DNA from: Gilliamella sp. Choc5-1
GTDB taxonomy: Bacteria > Pseudomonadota > Gammaproteobacteria > Enterobacterales > Orbaceae
Assembly (NCBI RefSeq): GCF_001690595.1
Contig: NZ_LZHH01000118.1
Span: 1 to 64,000 of the forward strand
Direction: 5' to 3'
Length of the DNA stretch: 64,000 bases
In this document: piece by piece, positions 55,249 through 64,000 of the stretch
How the letters are laid out: each line of letters begins with the position of its first letter
Numbering within the stretch: the first letter of the stretch is position 1
Made by a program: the position numbers and the translations under genes
Notes under the pieces: generated by a model
The model's database searches: none
Told to the model about the DNA's origin: nothing
The model's input: the letters and a program-made list of their open reading frames with translations, nothing else

Positions 55249-56244
55249 TCATTTGTTTACATCAACAACAAATCGCCCTTTTATTTTTCCTGCGATCATT
55301 TTATTTGCCACTTCGACACACTCGTTTAATGTGATTATTCTGCCGATATAAGATAGGATATCTTCATCCAGATGCTGTGCTAATAAATTCCATGCTGTTA
55401 CACGTTTATCATAACTTGCCATGACGCTATCCACGCCAGCCAAAGTTACACCCCGTAAAATAAATGGCGCGACGGTTGCGGAAAAGTTTATGCCTTGAGC
55501 AAGCCCACAACAAGCAACAATACCGCCATATTGAGTTTGGGCACAAGCATTGGCTAAAGTGTGCGAACCAACCGCATCAACAACCGCTGACCACTGTTCT
55601 TTTTGTAAGGGTTTACCAGCTTCTTTTAAAATTTGACTATCAATAACATTAACTGCACCGAGTTTTTGTAGATAATGTGCTTCATCGATTTTACTGGTCG
55701 ATGCAGTGACTTGATAACCAAGTTTAGTAAGTAATGCAACGGCAATTGAGCCAACTCCCCCACTAGCCCCTGTCACAAGCACCATACCATGGTGTGGTTT
55801 TATGCCAAAATCGATAATTCGCTCAACACATAATGCAGCTGTATAACCTGCTGTGCCAATGACCATGGCTTGATAAGGCGTTAAATTGTTAGGTAGTGGA
55901 ATCAGCCAATCCGATTGCAAATAGGCATATTGTGCCAAGCATCCCCAATGCGTTTCGCCACATCCCCAACCGTTTAAAATTACTTGTTCGCCTTTTTGAT
56001 AACGACCGCTTGCGCATTCAACCACACTGCCAACACCATCAATCCCCGGCACCATTGGCCATTGCCTAACTACTGGGCTTTTGTTGGTTAAAGCTAGCGC
56101 ATCTTTATAATTGATGCTTGAATAAGCGACTTGAATTAACGTGTCGCCCTGTTGAGCTAAAAGTTGTTGTTTGCTGACGGTCTTTAGTGAACAAGCAAAG
56201 GCTGTTGTAGCTTCTTTTTCAAGGACAATGGCATTAAATGGCAT
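55249..56244 (-). CDS. acuI: acrylyl-CoA reductase (YhdH/AcuI)
   Basis: 331-residue zinc-independent MDR oxidoreductase. The N-terminal SSINYKDALALTNKSPVVRQ and VPGIDGVGSV are AcuI/YhdH signatures. ILNGWGCGETHWGCLAQYA and the NADPH motif VTGASGGVGSIAVALL follow. It reduces acrylyl-CoA to propionyl-CoA in characterised members. AAGGAA precedes the ATG. Standalone gene. Confidence 0.93.
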   Translation of the reverse strand: MPFNAIVLEKEATTAFACSLKTVSKQQLLAQQGDTLIQVAYSSINYKDALALTNKSPVVRQWPMVPGIDGVGSVVECASGRYQKGEQVILNGWGCGETHWGCLAQYAYLQSDWLIPLPNNLTPYQAMVIGTAGYTAALCVERIIDFGIKPHHGMVLVTGASGGVGSIAVALLTKLGYQVTASTSKIDEAHYLQKLGAVNVIDSQILKEAGKPLQKEQWSAVVDAVGSHTLANACAQTQYGGIVACCGLAQGINFSATVAPFILRGVTLAGVDSVMASYDKRVTAWNLLAQHLDEDILSYIGRIITLNECVEVANKMIAGKIKGRFVVDVNK

Positions 56245-56438
56245 GGCTATTCCTTATTAGATTGAATTTTGCAATAGTGATAAAGGTTATTACAATTGGT
56301 AATACTCTAACTTGTAAATCAATATTTCAAATCCATTTACCTATTTTGATGTTATAAATTTGACAATATTGTATTGAATAATTGCTATTTTAGTTAACTT
56401 TTTATCTGTTTAAATACTGATAAAGATAAATAACAAAA

Positions 56439-56466
56439 AGCGGTGTAACCTGACACCGCTGTTTTT
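56439..56466. terminator. terminator of sstT
   Basis: AGCGGTGT-AACCTG-ACACCGCT, a perfect 8-bp G/C-rich stem with T residues on both sides. For the - strand sstT transcript it lies 83 bases past the stop. Confidence 0.88.
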
Positions 56467-56542
56467 AATTTGCATTACATCACATTAGTAAAATAAGCTG
56501 CTATATTTTAGTGTGTAGCTAAATACCAATATGAATAAATAG

Positions 56543-57781
56543 TTATTTTTTATTTTTCGCTGCCGATGAAACCGCACCAATAAACACCACATCGCTTGAC
56601 GAGTTTAATGCGGTTTCAACCGAATCTTGAATTACACCAATGGCAATACCAATTCCGATGACTTTAGCCGAGATTTCGTTCGGTATACCAAACATACTGC
56701 AAGCAACTGGAATAAGCAGTAACGATCCCCCAGCAATGCCCGATGCACCACAAGCACACACTGACGTTACAATACAAAGTAATACCGCAGAATAGATATC
56801 AACATGTATACCGGCACTAACTGGCATTGAGTTCACTGTTGCTAGTGTTAACACCGTAATGGTAACAGCTGCACCCGACATATTAATTGCCGCACCAAGT
56901 GGCACTGCAACGGTATAGGTATCTTCATCCATATTATATTTTTTACAGATTTCCATATTGACAGGAATATTGGCAGCTGAGCTACGTGTAAAAAAAGCAG
57001 GGATCGCGCTTTCTTTTAAAGCGGTAAATACGAGTGGATATGGGTTTTTTCGCATAACTAGATAAGCAAGTAATGGGTTGATAACCAATGCAACAATCAC
57101 CATGCAAGAAACTAATACAATTAATAAATGCGCATATTTTTTGATCTCATCAAAACCTGTTTCGGCTAATGTTGAAGCAACAAGCCCAAAGACGCCTAAA
57201 GGCGCAAATCGGATAATAATTCTGACAATAAACGAAATAGCATAAGACAAATCATTCATCATCGTTTTAGTGGTTTGACTGCTATGTCTTAATGCCAAGC
57301 CAATACCAACTCCCCACACAATAAGGCCAATATAATTTGCATTCATCAGCGCATTAATTGGATTGTCGATCATTTTGCCTAGTAACGTTTTTAACACCTC
57401 GGTAATACCATTAGGCGGAGAAAGCTCAAGGTTATTTAGTGTGTCACCAAATGAAATTTGCGATGGGAATAAAAAACTGGCAACGGTGGCTAATAATGCA
57501 GCTAACATCATCCCAACAAGATAAAGAGTAATTAACGATCTCATATTCGCTTGTTTACCGTGTTGGTGATTTGATATTGAAGAAATTACTAAAATAAGTA
57601 CAAGAAGAGGGGCAACTGATTTTAGGGCGTTAATAAAGAGATCGCCTAATAATGACATATTTAGTGCTGTATTTTTAGATACAGCAGCAAGTATAGCGCC
57701 AAATATTAAACCTAATAAAATCTGTAATACCAACCCAACTTTAAAATAAAAACGGACCAGAGGATGAGATGAGTGTGCCAT
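56543..57781 (-). CDS. sstT: serine/threonine:Na+ symporter SstT
   Basis: 412-residue dicarboxylate/amino acid:cation symporter family protein with about eight membrane segments and two re-entrant loops. [36 protein letters not shown] and [20 protein letters not shown] are SstT marks. It imports Ser and Thr with Na+. AGGAAAG precedes the ATG. It is flanked by its own terminator and is not part of the operon to its right. Confidence 0.95.
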   Translation of the reverse strand: MAHSSHPLVRFYFKVGLVLQILLGLIFGAILAAVSKNTALNMSLLGDLFINALKSVAPLLVLILVISSISNHQHGKQANMRSLITLYLVGMMLAALLATVASFLFPSQISFGDTLNNLELSPPNGITEVLKTLLGKMIDNPINALMNANYIGLIVWGVGIGLALRHSSQTTKTMMNDLSYAISFIVRIIIRFAPLGVFGLVASTLAETGFDEIKKYAHLLIVLVSCMVIVALVINPLLAYLVMRKNPYPLVFTALKESAIPAFFTRSSAANIPVNMEICKKYNMDEDTYTVAVPLGAAINMSGAAVTITVLTLATVNSMPVSAGIHVDIYSAVLLCIVTSVCACGASGIAGGSLLLIPVACSMFGIPNEISAKVIGIGIAIGVIQDSVETALNSSSDVVFIGAVSSAAKNKK

Positions 57782-57974
57782 TCTACTTTCCTATTTACTA
57801 AAGACAATTCTAGAACCTTAACATATTTGAATAATAAATTTATATAAAAAATCATGATAATAATCTTTTTTTATATATTACTTCAAGTAATTACTAAGTT
57901 TTATTATTCACTAAAAACTGTCTTGACTTAAGCATCATTGAGTCATTTATTATCAAAAAATGGCTAAACATAAA

Positions 57975-58011
57975 CAAAAAACTAGTATTATTATTTTAAT
58001 ATAATACTAGT
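57975..58011 (-). terminator. terminator of the pxp operon
   Basis: ACTAGTATTAT and ATAATACTAGT form an 11-bp stem. On the - strand it is followed by TTTTTTG, 66 bases after the stop of the biotin carboxylase gene. The remainder of 57782-58076 is A/T-rich without a gene. Confidence 0.7.
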
Positions 58012-58076
58012 TAATAAAGCTTAACCATTAGGCTGTAGAAGTGCCCAAATTGGGATTAATTGATGCTAATCAGGTG

Positions 58077-59825
58077 CTAGTTAATTTCAGCAACGGCATC
58101 ACCTGCATTAACATAATCGCCTTCTTGGACTGTTTTGGTTACTGTGCCACTTCGGTGTGCAATAATTTTTACTTCCATTTTCATGGCTTCCATAATACCA
58201 ATGGCATCACCTTCGTTTACATTTTGCTTATCATCAATTAACCATTTAAAAAGGTTACCAGATACAGGCGATGGTACTATCGAATCGGATAGTACGTCAT
58301 TAGCAGCAGTTGATGAGGTAGCATTTGCTTCGGTTTGCATAGCAAATCCAGCAAATAGGTTTGCCGGTAAGCCCAGTTTACAGCGTTTACCGTCAATTTC
58401 GATAACGGTTTTTATTAAGGCTTCTTCTTTGGCAGGAATTTGCCTTTTTGCTGGTGTGATTGTGGCATTTAATTCGGTTTCGATCCAACGAGTATGTACA
58501 TTAAAATCATCACAAAAGTCAGGATGTTCAATCACTGCACGATCAAATGGTAAAACAGTTGCAACCCCTTCAATTGTAAATTCTGCTAACGCTCGGCGAG
58601 CTCTAGCAATGGCTTGTTGTCGATTACGACCAACCACAATCAATTTTGCCATCAGTGAATCAAATGTGGCAGGAATTGTTGACCCCACCGTTACGCCACT
58701 GTCCACACGAACACCTGCCCCTAATGGCACATCAAAGCGTGTAATGGTGCCTGCTGCAGGTAAAAAACCATTAGCGGCGTCTTCGGCATTGATACGAAAT
58801 TCAATAGCGTGGGCTTTAGGTTTTGGCGTTTTATCAATGCTTAATGGCAAACCTTGAGCGATACGTAGTTGTTCAACAACAAGATCAATGCCTGTTGTTT
58901 CTTCCGTTACGGGATGTTCTACTTGTAATCGTGTGTTGACTTCTAAAAACGATAATTTGCCATCTTGGCTGAGTAAAAATTCAACCGTCCCTACACCAAC
59001 ATAATTTGCTTTAGCACAAATGTCTATTGATGCTTGGGTTATTTGTTCGGTTAATTGTTCGCTAATAAAAGGAGCGGGCGATTCTTCAATTAATTTTTGA
59101 TTACGACGTTGTAATGAACAATCACGCGTACCTACCACAACAATATGACCTAATTTGTCGGCAATAACTTGTGCTTCGACATGTCTAGGATTATGTAAAA
59201 ACTGTTCTAAAAAGCACTCTCCACGCCCAAAAGCGGCAGTTGCTTCACGCACGGCTGAATGGTAAAGCTCTTCTACTTCATCTATTTGCCAAGCTACTTT
59301 TAAGCCTCGACCACCGCCACCAAATGCGGCTTTTATAGCAATAGGTAAACCATGGGCATGGGCAAATTCGATCGCTTCTTTAGCGTTTTTAGCTGGTTCT
59401 TTTGTTCCCACAACCAATGGCGCACCCACTTGCAATGCAAGTTGCCTTGCTTTGACTTTGTCACCTAATATTTCAATCGTTTCGGGATTGGGTCCAACCC
59501 AAATTAACCCTGCATCTTGTACCGCTTTTGCAAATTCAACACGTTCAGATAAAAAACCATAACCAGGGTGCACCATCGTTGCTCCTGATTTTTTAGCTAT
59601 AGCAATAATTTTATCAATATCTAAATACGTTTCGCTTGGCATATTGCCTGCTAGCCCATAAGCTTCGTCGGCCATTTGTACATGAAGTGCGTTAATATCG
59701 GCATCAGCATAAATCGCAACAGATAAAAATCCCATATCACGACAAGCACGCACAATGCGTACGGCAATTTCGCCACGGTTAGCAATTAATACTTTATGCG
59801 TTATTGTTTGATTATTTTCAGACAT
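58077..59825 (-). CDS. biotin carboxylase with fused biotinyl domain
   Basis: 582 residues. The biotin-carboxylase part has LIANRGEIAVRIVRACRDMG at the N-terminus, the ATP-grasp loop FGGGGRGLKVAW (about 157-168) and EVNTRLQVEHPVTEE (about 283-297). A short linker leads to a biotinyl domain whose Lys is in GIMEAMKME, 34 residues from the end. The start at 59825 overlaps the previous stop. No carboxyltransferase gene is in the window. Such orphan carboxylases are known next to pxpABC/ycsF clusters, but their acceptor is not established. It is shorter than propionyl-CoA carboxylase alpha (about 660-700). Confidence 0.85.
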   Translation of the reverse strand: MSENNQTITHKVLIANRGEIAVRIVRACRDMGFLSVAIYADADINALHVQMADEAYGLAGNMPSETYLDIDKIIAIAKKSGATMVHPGYGFLSERVEFAKAVQDAGLIWVGPNPETIEILGDKVKARQLALQVGAPLVVGTKEPAKNAKEAIEFAHAHGLPIAIKAAFGGGGRGLKVAWQIDEVEELYHSAVREATAAFGRGECFLEQFLHNPRHVEAQVIADKLGHIVVVGTRDCSLQRRNQKLIEESPAPFISEQLTEQITQASIDICAKANYVGVGTVEFLLSQDGKLSFLEVNTRLQVEHPVTEETTGIDLVVEQLRIAQGLPLSIDKTPKPKAHAIEFRINAEDAANGFLPAAGTITRFDVPLGAGVRVDSGVTVGSTIPATFDSLMAKLIVVGRNRQQAIARARRALAEFTIEGVATVLPFDRAVIEHPDFCDDFNVHTRWIETELNATITPAKRQIPAKEEALIKTVIEIDGKRCKLGLPANLFAGFAMQTEANATSSTAANDVLSDSIVPSPVSGNLFKWLIDDKQNVNEGDAIGIMEAMKMEVKIIAHRSGTVTKTVQEGDYVNAGDAVAEIN

Positions 59826-61428
59826 GATCAACATCACTCCCTTCAAATTCTTTAAATATCCCTATCGGATTAAATTTTATTTTGGCATTGACTGGTATTT
59901 GACCTGCCAAATCTAAATGATAATTACATACTGCACCAATAACAGGATAACCACCCGTTAAAGGGTGATCATTCAAAAATAGTACTGGTTGCCCATTAGC
60001 AGGAATTTGGATTGCGCCGATGCAAGTTCCTTCACTCGGTAATTCTTGGTGTTTTTCACGACTTAGTGGTTGTTCACCAGATAAGCGTAATCCAATACGG
60101 TTAGAAGCTGGCGTTACTTGCCATAGCTGTGAAGTAAGAAGCGCTATTGCTTGCTGAGTAAACCAATCAGTACGTGGCCCAAGCACAATATCTAAAACAA
60201 CCACATCCTCACTGGTTGGGTAATCGATAGCAGAGGTTTCGGTTAATGAAATGGATCTTAACGCATTTGTTTGCTTTATTGCCAATGTTTGCCCTGCTTT
60301 TAGCGGCAATGGTCCTACTTGTGCAAGCGTATCATAAGCACAACTAGTTAAAATTGGCGATACTTGAAAACCACCACGCACCGCTAAATAACTACGAACG
60401 CCACACTTTACATTACCTAAACGGATAATATCACCTACTTCTAATTGAATTGGCCGATACATGGGCGAAGTATATGTTTCGCCTTGGGCGGTGGTAATGG
60501 TGATATCACATACCGCCCCTGTTACCGCAACTAACATGGAGCGGTTTATTTGTGCACTAAAACCGCCTTGAGTAATTTCTAACGCTGGTTCATTAATTGA
60601 ATTACCTAACACTCGGTTAGCACTGTGTAATGCGCTTTTATCCATCGCTCCCGATTCAGAAATACCTAACGCCGCCTGCCCAATTCGACCATTGTCTTGA
60701 AACAATGTTTGCAGGCCTGTCGTTAATACGGTTATATCTTGTTGCTGCTCAACAGTATCATCTTGTTTTTTAGAAGCAAGTAAATGAGCAGGTAAATGAT
60801 AAGTTGTTTTCGATTGGCTTACATCAATAAAATGAACCCGAGTGCCCGGTTTGAACAGCGCTGGCTCATCACGATAGATATCCCAAACTGCGGTATCGGT
60901 AATACCAATTAGTTGCCAACCACCAGGGCTTGCCTGTGGGTAAACACTACTAAACTCACCTGCTAAAGCAACCGATCCTGCCGGAATGCGAACTCGTGGC
61001 GAGTTGCGACGTGGCACATTAAGCTGAGCCGTTTTAGATACCATATAAGCAAACCCCGGAGCAAAGCCACAAAAAGCCACTTGATACTCGTTATTGGTGT
61101 GCCTTGCAATCACTTCGGCAACCGTTATGCCAAGGTAGTCTGCCACTTGGGGTAAATCTTCGCCATTATAGCGAACCGGTATTGTTACCAATTCGCCAGA
61201 TTGCATAATACTTGCCGAAATATCTAATTGAGCAATCTGCTTTGCAAGTATATTAGCATTCGTCACAATGGGGTTATAACGGATTAATAGGGTTCGTGCC
61301 GCTGGGATTATTTCTTTGATATGCCAATCAGCAATAACACCTTGAAGCATATCAGTAAGTGCCATGGTTTGCTCAAGGCTGTTTAATTCTACGATAAACG
61401 CATCGATATTAACGGGTAAAAATCGCAT
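59818..61428 (-). CDS. pxpBC: 5-oxoprolinase subunits B and C fused (PxpB-PxpC)
   Basis: 536 residues. Residues 1-215 are the PxpB/KipI-like allophanate-hydrolase-1 domain (YQVAFCGFAPGFAYM, VPRRNSPRVRIPAGSVALAG, YPQASPGGWQLIG). Residues about 235-530 are the PxpC/KipA-like domain (GLQTLFQDNGRIGQAALGIS, ALEITQGGFSAQ, YLAVRGGF). With PxpA they cleave 5-oxoproline to glutamate with ATP. In E. coli and Bacillus the two are separate genes. The start at 61428 has GAGG seven bases upstream. Confidence 0.92.
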   Translation of the reverse strand: MRFLPVNIDAFIVELNSLEQTMALTDMLQGVIADWHIKEIIPAARTLLIRYNPIVTNANILAKQIAQLDISASIMQSGELVTIPVRYNGEDLPQVADYLGITVAEVIARHTNNEYQVAFCGFAPGFAYMVSKTAQLNVPRRNSPRVRIPAGSVALAGEFSSVYPQASPGGWQLIGITDTAVWDIYRDEPALFKPGTRVHFIDVSQSKTTYHLPAHLLASKKQDDTVEQQQDITVLTTGLQTLFQDNGRIGQAALGISESGAMDKSALHSANRVLGNSINEPALEITQGGFSAQINRSMLVAVTGAVCDITITTAQGETYTSPMYRPIQLEVGDIIRLGNVKCGVRSYLAVRGGFQVSPILTSCAYDTLAQVGPLPLKAGQTLAIKQTNALRSISLTETSAIDYPTSEDVVVLDIVLGPRTDWFTQQAIALLTSQLWQVTPASNRIGLRLSGEQPLSREKHQELPSEGTCIGAIQIPANGQPVLFLNDHPLTGGYPVIGAVCNYHLDLAGQIPVNAKIKFNPIGIFKEFEGSDVDHV

Positions 61429-61592
61429 TAAATACCTCGAAATATGATCAATATCCAATCACTAACAACACATATTTTATATTGTTTTGTTATATTAAAG
61501 GCCAAGTTTATAGCCCACTTAGTAAAGTGTTGTCTAATCATATTTTTATTTTTTTTATTAATTTAATTAACTTTTTCAAAAAATTAACTAAT

Positions 61593-62375
61593 TTAGTTAT
61601 TATTACTTTTAGTAAACGAGGCAATATTAATGCCATTTTGTTGTAGTTTTTGTCGCACTTTTTGTGCCATCGCTAAAGCGTCAGCACTATCGCCATGGAC
61701 ACAAATTGATCCTGCCTCAATACGCACAAACTGCCCTTCGATAGACATCACACCACCATCATTAACCAATTGTAACATACGGTCGGCAACTAGATCAGGA
61801 TCATGCAATACCGCTCCAACCTCTTTACGCGAAACTAAAGTACCATCAGCATGATAAGCTCTATCGGCAAACGCTTCAGCAACGACGCTTAAGCCACTTT
61901 CTTTAGCCCAGTCAATTAATTTTGAGCCTGCAAGAGCAACCAAAGTCAATGTCGAATCAACCGCACAAAGCGCATCAATCACCGCCATTGCCTGACGCTT
62001 ATCATGCGCAATGGTGTTATATAATGCGCCATGTGGTTTAACGTAACTCACTTTGGTACCGATTGATGTGGCTAATCCTTTAAGTGCGCCAATTTGATAA
62101 ATCACATCAGCGGTTAACTCATCAGTTGCTATATCCATATTACGACGACCAAATCCCACTAAATCAGGATAACCGACATGAGCACCCACTTCGACATTAT
62201 TGGCTTTGGCCGCTTTCAATGTTTTTAAAATACCTGTTGGCGAACCAGCATGAAATCCACAAGCGACATTGGCACTGCTAACAACTTTTAGCATTGCCTC
62301 GTCATTACCCATTTGCCATTGACCAAAACTCTCGCCAAGGTCACTATTTAAATCAATACATTTAGTGATTGTCAT
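61593..62375 (-). CDS. pxpA: 5-oxoprolinase subunit A (LamB/YcsF family)
   Basis: 260 residues. [60 protein letters not shown] and the late [14 protein letters not shown] are all family signatures with the conserved Asp/His residues. GAGGACAAT precedes the ATG. A 164-base gap separates it from pxpBC downstream, and the transporter gene ends eight bases upstream. Confidence 0.95.
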   Translation of the reverse strand: MTITKCIDLNSDLGESFGQWQMGNDEAMLKVVSSANVACGFHAGSPTGILKTLKAAKANNVEVGAHVGYPDLVGFGRRNMDIATDELTADVIYQIGALKGLATSIGTKVSYVKPHGALYNTIAHDKRQAMAVIDALCAVDSTLTLVALAGSKLIDWAKESGLSVVAEAFADRAYHADGTLVSRKEVGAVLHDPDLVADRMLQLVNDGGVMSIEGQFVRIEAGSICVHGDSADALAMAQKVRQKLQQNGINIASFTKSNNN

Positions 62376-62383
62376 ATTGTCCT

Positions 62384-63619
62384 CTATTTTAAATAGTTAA
62401 AAATAGTCGCAATCGACATTATGCCCATATACCAAGTAATTGCGCACACAACTAAACCTGACAACAATAACCATCTTGGATAATGATATCCAGACATAAG
62501 ATCAGCTCGTCGCCAACCAATATACACAAAAATGGTCAAACCAAGCGGTAACACTAAGCCATTAAAACCACCGGCAAAAACAAGTAATGACACAGGTGCG
62601 GTGCCCATGGCTAAATAGATCGCAAGCGAAACAGCAATAAAGATAATGGTGGCAAATTGGCGTTGTCTATCTGTAATTGTTCGTTTAAAAGGTGTAATAA
62701 ATGTCATTGAAGTATAAGCGGCTCCAATAACACTAGTTATGGCTGCCGCCCATAAAATTAAACCAAAAAGGCGTAATCCAAGCTCACCCAAGGCAGCCTG
62801 AAAGGCTTGCGATGCGGGATTGGCTGCATAACTTGAAATATCAATTGTCACACCGCTTGCCACGACACCTAAAATGGCTAAAAATAAGATATAACGCATC
62901 AAGCCAACAACCATAATTCCTTTAGTTGCAGCACCAGACACATAATCAATATGCTCAGCACCAACCATACCCTTATCAAGTAAACGGTGAGCGCCTGCGT
63001 AAGAAATATAACCGCCAACTGTTCCACCAACTATGGTCGTAATTGAAGCAAAATCAATATGGTTTGGAAGCACTGTTTCTTTTAAAGCTTGACCAATCGG
63101 TGGATGCGATGCGAACACCACAAACAGTGTCAAAAAAATCATCAACAAGCCAAAACCAATCATTAAACGATCAATAAAATTACTGGCTTTACGCGACGAA
63201 AAGATATAAACCGCTAAAAGTGCACTAATTGCTCCGCCCCATTTAGGATCAAGCCCAACAAGCGCATTTAAACCTAATCCTGCGCCGGCAATATTACCAA
63301 TATTAAACACTAATCCACCAAATATAATTAGTACCGCTAGCAAATAACCACTAAATGGAATGGTTGCATTAGCTATATCTGAAGAGTTCATTTTGGTTAA
63401 TGCCACAATTCGCCAAATATTTTGCTGAACAACAAAATCGATAATAATAGAAGCCAAAATACCAAATCCAAAAGCAGTACCAAGCGTAACGGTGAAGGTA
63501 GCGGTTTGAGTAATGAAGCCCGGGCCAATTGCTGATGTTGCCATTAAAAAAATAGCACTGATTAATGAAGCACGCCGATTTTTAACAAAAGCAACGGTAC
63601 TACTGCTATGATTTTCCAT
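62384..63619 (-). CDS. NRAMP-family transporter of the pxp operon
   Basis: About 411 residues with around eleven membrane segments. [17 protein letters not shown] near residue 30 and the block around [20 protein letters not shown] match the YcsG-type branch of NRAMP proteins that accompanies LamB/YcsF genes. The DPGN metal motif of true Mn/Fe NRAMPs appears as GPGF, so the substrate is probably not Mn; 5-oxoproline or another organic acid is an inference. The start at 63619 (AGGAG eight bases upstream) is preferred to ATG 63625 or the long extension to 63733. Confidence 0.85.
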   Translation of the reverse strand: MENHSSSTVAFVKNRRASLISAIFLMATSAIGPGFITQTATFTVTLGTAFGFGILASIIIDFVVQQNIWRIVALTKMNSSDIANATIPFSGYLLAVLIIFGGLVFNIGNIAGAGLGLNALVGLDPKWGGAISALLAVYIFSSRKASNFIDRLMIGFGLLMIFLTLFVVFASHPPIGQALKETVLPNHIDFASITTIVGGTVGGYISYAGAHRLLDKGMVGAEHIDYVSGAATKGIMVVGLMRYILFLAILGVVASGVTIDISSYAANPASQAFQAALGELGLRLFGLILWAAAITSVIGAAYTSMTFITPFKRTITDRQRQFATIIFIAVSLAIYLAMGTAPVSLLVFAGGFNGLVLPLGLTIFVYIGWRRADLMSGYHYPRWLLLSGLVVCAITWYMGIMSIATIFNYLK

Positions 63620-63906
63620 ATGCATGTCTCCTCTTAATTTATTTCTATAATGACCGTAGTAAATATAATTATACCCAATGTTATCTATAAGAAATAACCA
63701 TGTTATAACTTTAACAAAGTTTGATAAATGCAAGTTAATATCATTACTACTTTTTACGCCAAAAACTAATAAAAATAATTATAATGATTCATCATCCTGT
63801 AGTAATAAATTTATAATGATCTAAAAACTTGGTATACACAAAATTGTATAGAAAAATATCTTTATATAATGTGTACATCTTTAATTCATATGACTAAAGA
63901 TAATAA

Positions 63907-63950
63907 TTTTTGTAAAAAAGTTTCAGAAAATACTAGGTTTCAGTATAAAA
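63907..63950 (+). repeat. dispersed ~40-bp element, copy E
   Basis: TTTTTGTAAAAAAGTTTCAG followed by AAAATACTAGGTTTCAGTA. Same element and orientation as copies B, C and D. No gene is seen from 63734 to the window end. Confidence 0.65.
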
Positions 63951-64000
63951 CAAAAACATCCATCTTATACATAATTATAATTTAATGTAATAATTTTTAA

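Noticed and set aside
58135-58857. 240-codon open frame on the + strand
   Set aside because: Exactly antisense to the biotin carboxylase, with no ribosome site and no recognisable family; a shadow of a strongly coding opposite strand.

Overview
The window is AT-rich gammaproteobacterial chromosome. The housekeeping genes (uvrB, lpxH, ppiB, folD, grxA, tsaB, yoaA, tyrR, nagZ, lpoB, hinT, rpsF-priB-rpsR-rplI) give proteins close to those of Enterobacterales, but base composition is strongly A+T-biased, intergenic regions are decayed and insertion-sequence relics are present. I infer a host-associated member of the Orbales (Gilliamella-like); this rests on overall resemblance, not on a marker-gene test.

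Layout. 1-12200: a block with yoaB-uvrB, the molybdate genes (modF, modE, and divergent modABC with a ModE operator between), lpxH-ppiB, folD and yggN. Two inverted, decayed copies of the same IS481-type transposase flank this block. 12226-15169: grxA, tsaB, yoaA. 15537-40300: a roughly 25 kb surface-glycan locus. It holds glycosyltransferases of families GT9, GT8, GT2 and GT10, two tandem MsbA-type ABC exporters, a 936-residue three-domain protein (DUF1796-like, DUF4422-like, GT8), a DUF115/sialyltransferase-like protein, and enzymes for UDP-galactose, UDP-glucuronate, UDP-xylose and dTDP-L-rhamnose. Two paralogous GT2 genes on the opposite strand bracket the rfbBACD block. No Wzx, Wzy, Wza/Wzc or WaaL homologue is visible, so the product could be a lipooligosaccharide outer core or glycan flipped by the MsbA-like pair.

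40350-45520: tyrR (lacking the N-terminal ACT region), nagZ-lpoB-hinT, and the ribosomal operon rpsF-priB-rpsR-rplI with a clear sigma70 promoter and a probable S6:S18-binding leader. 45520-47222: gamma-glutamyltranspeptidase, split by a run of eight G in its coding strand. 47824-54002: a beta-glucoside/cellobiose PTS operon (phospho-beta-glucosidase, IIB, LicR-type PRD regulator, IIA, small membrane protein, IIC). 54217-57781: a YciI-like pseudogene with two nonsense codons, chaB, acuI/yhdH and sstT. 58077-63619: a 5-oxoprolinase operon (NRAMP transporter, pxpA, fused pxpB-pxpC) ending in a biotin carboxylase with its own biotinyl domain and no carboxyltransferase.

The points most worth a second look are the ggt poly-G switch, the glycan locus with its paired MsbA exporters and three-domain protein, the orphan biotin carboxylase in the pxp operon, the truncated modC, the tandem repeat at the modB start, and a ~40-bp element present at five intergenic sites.
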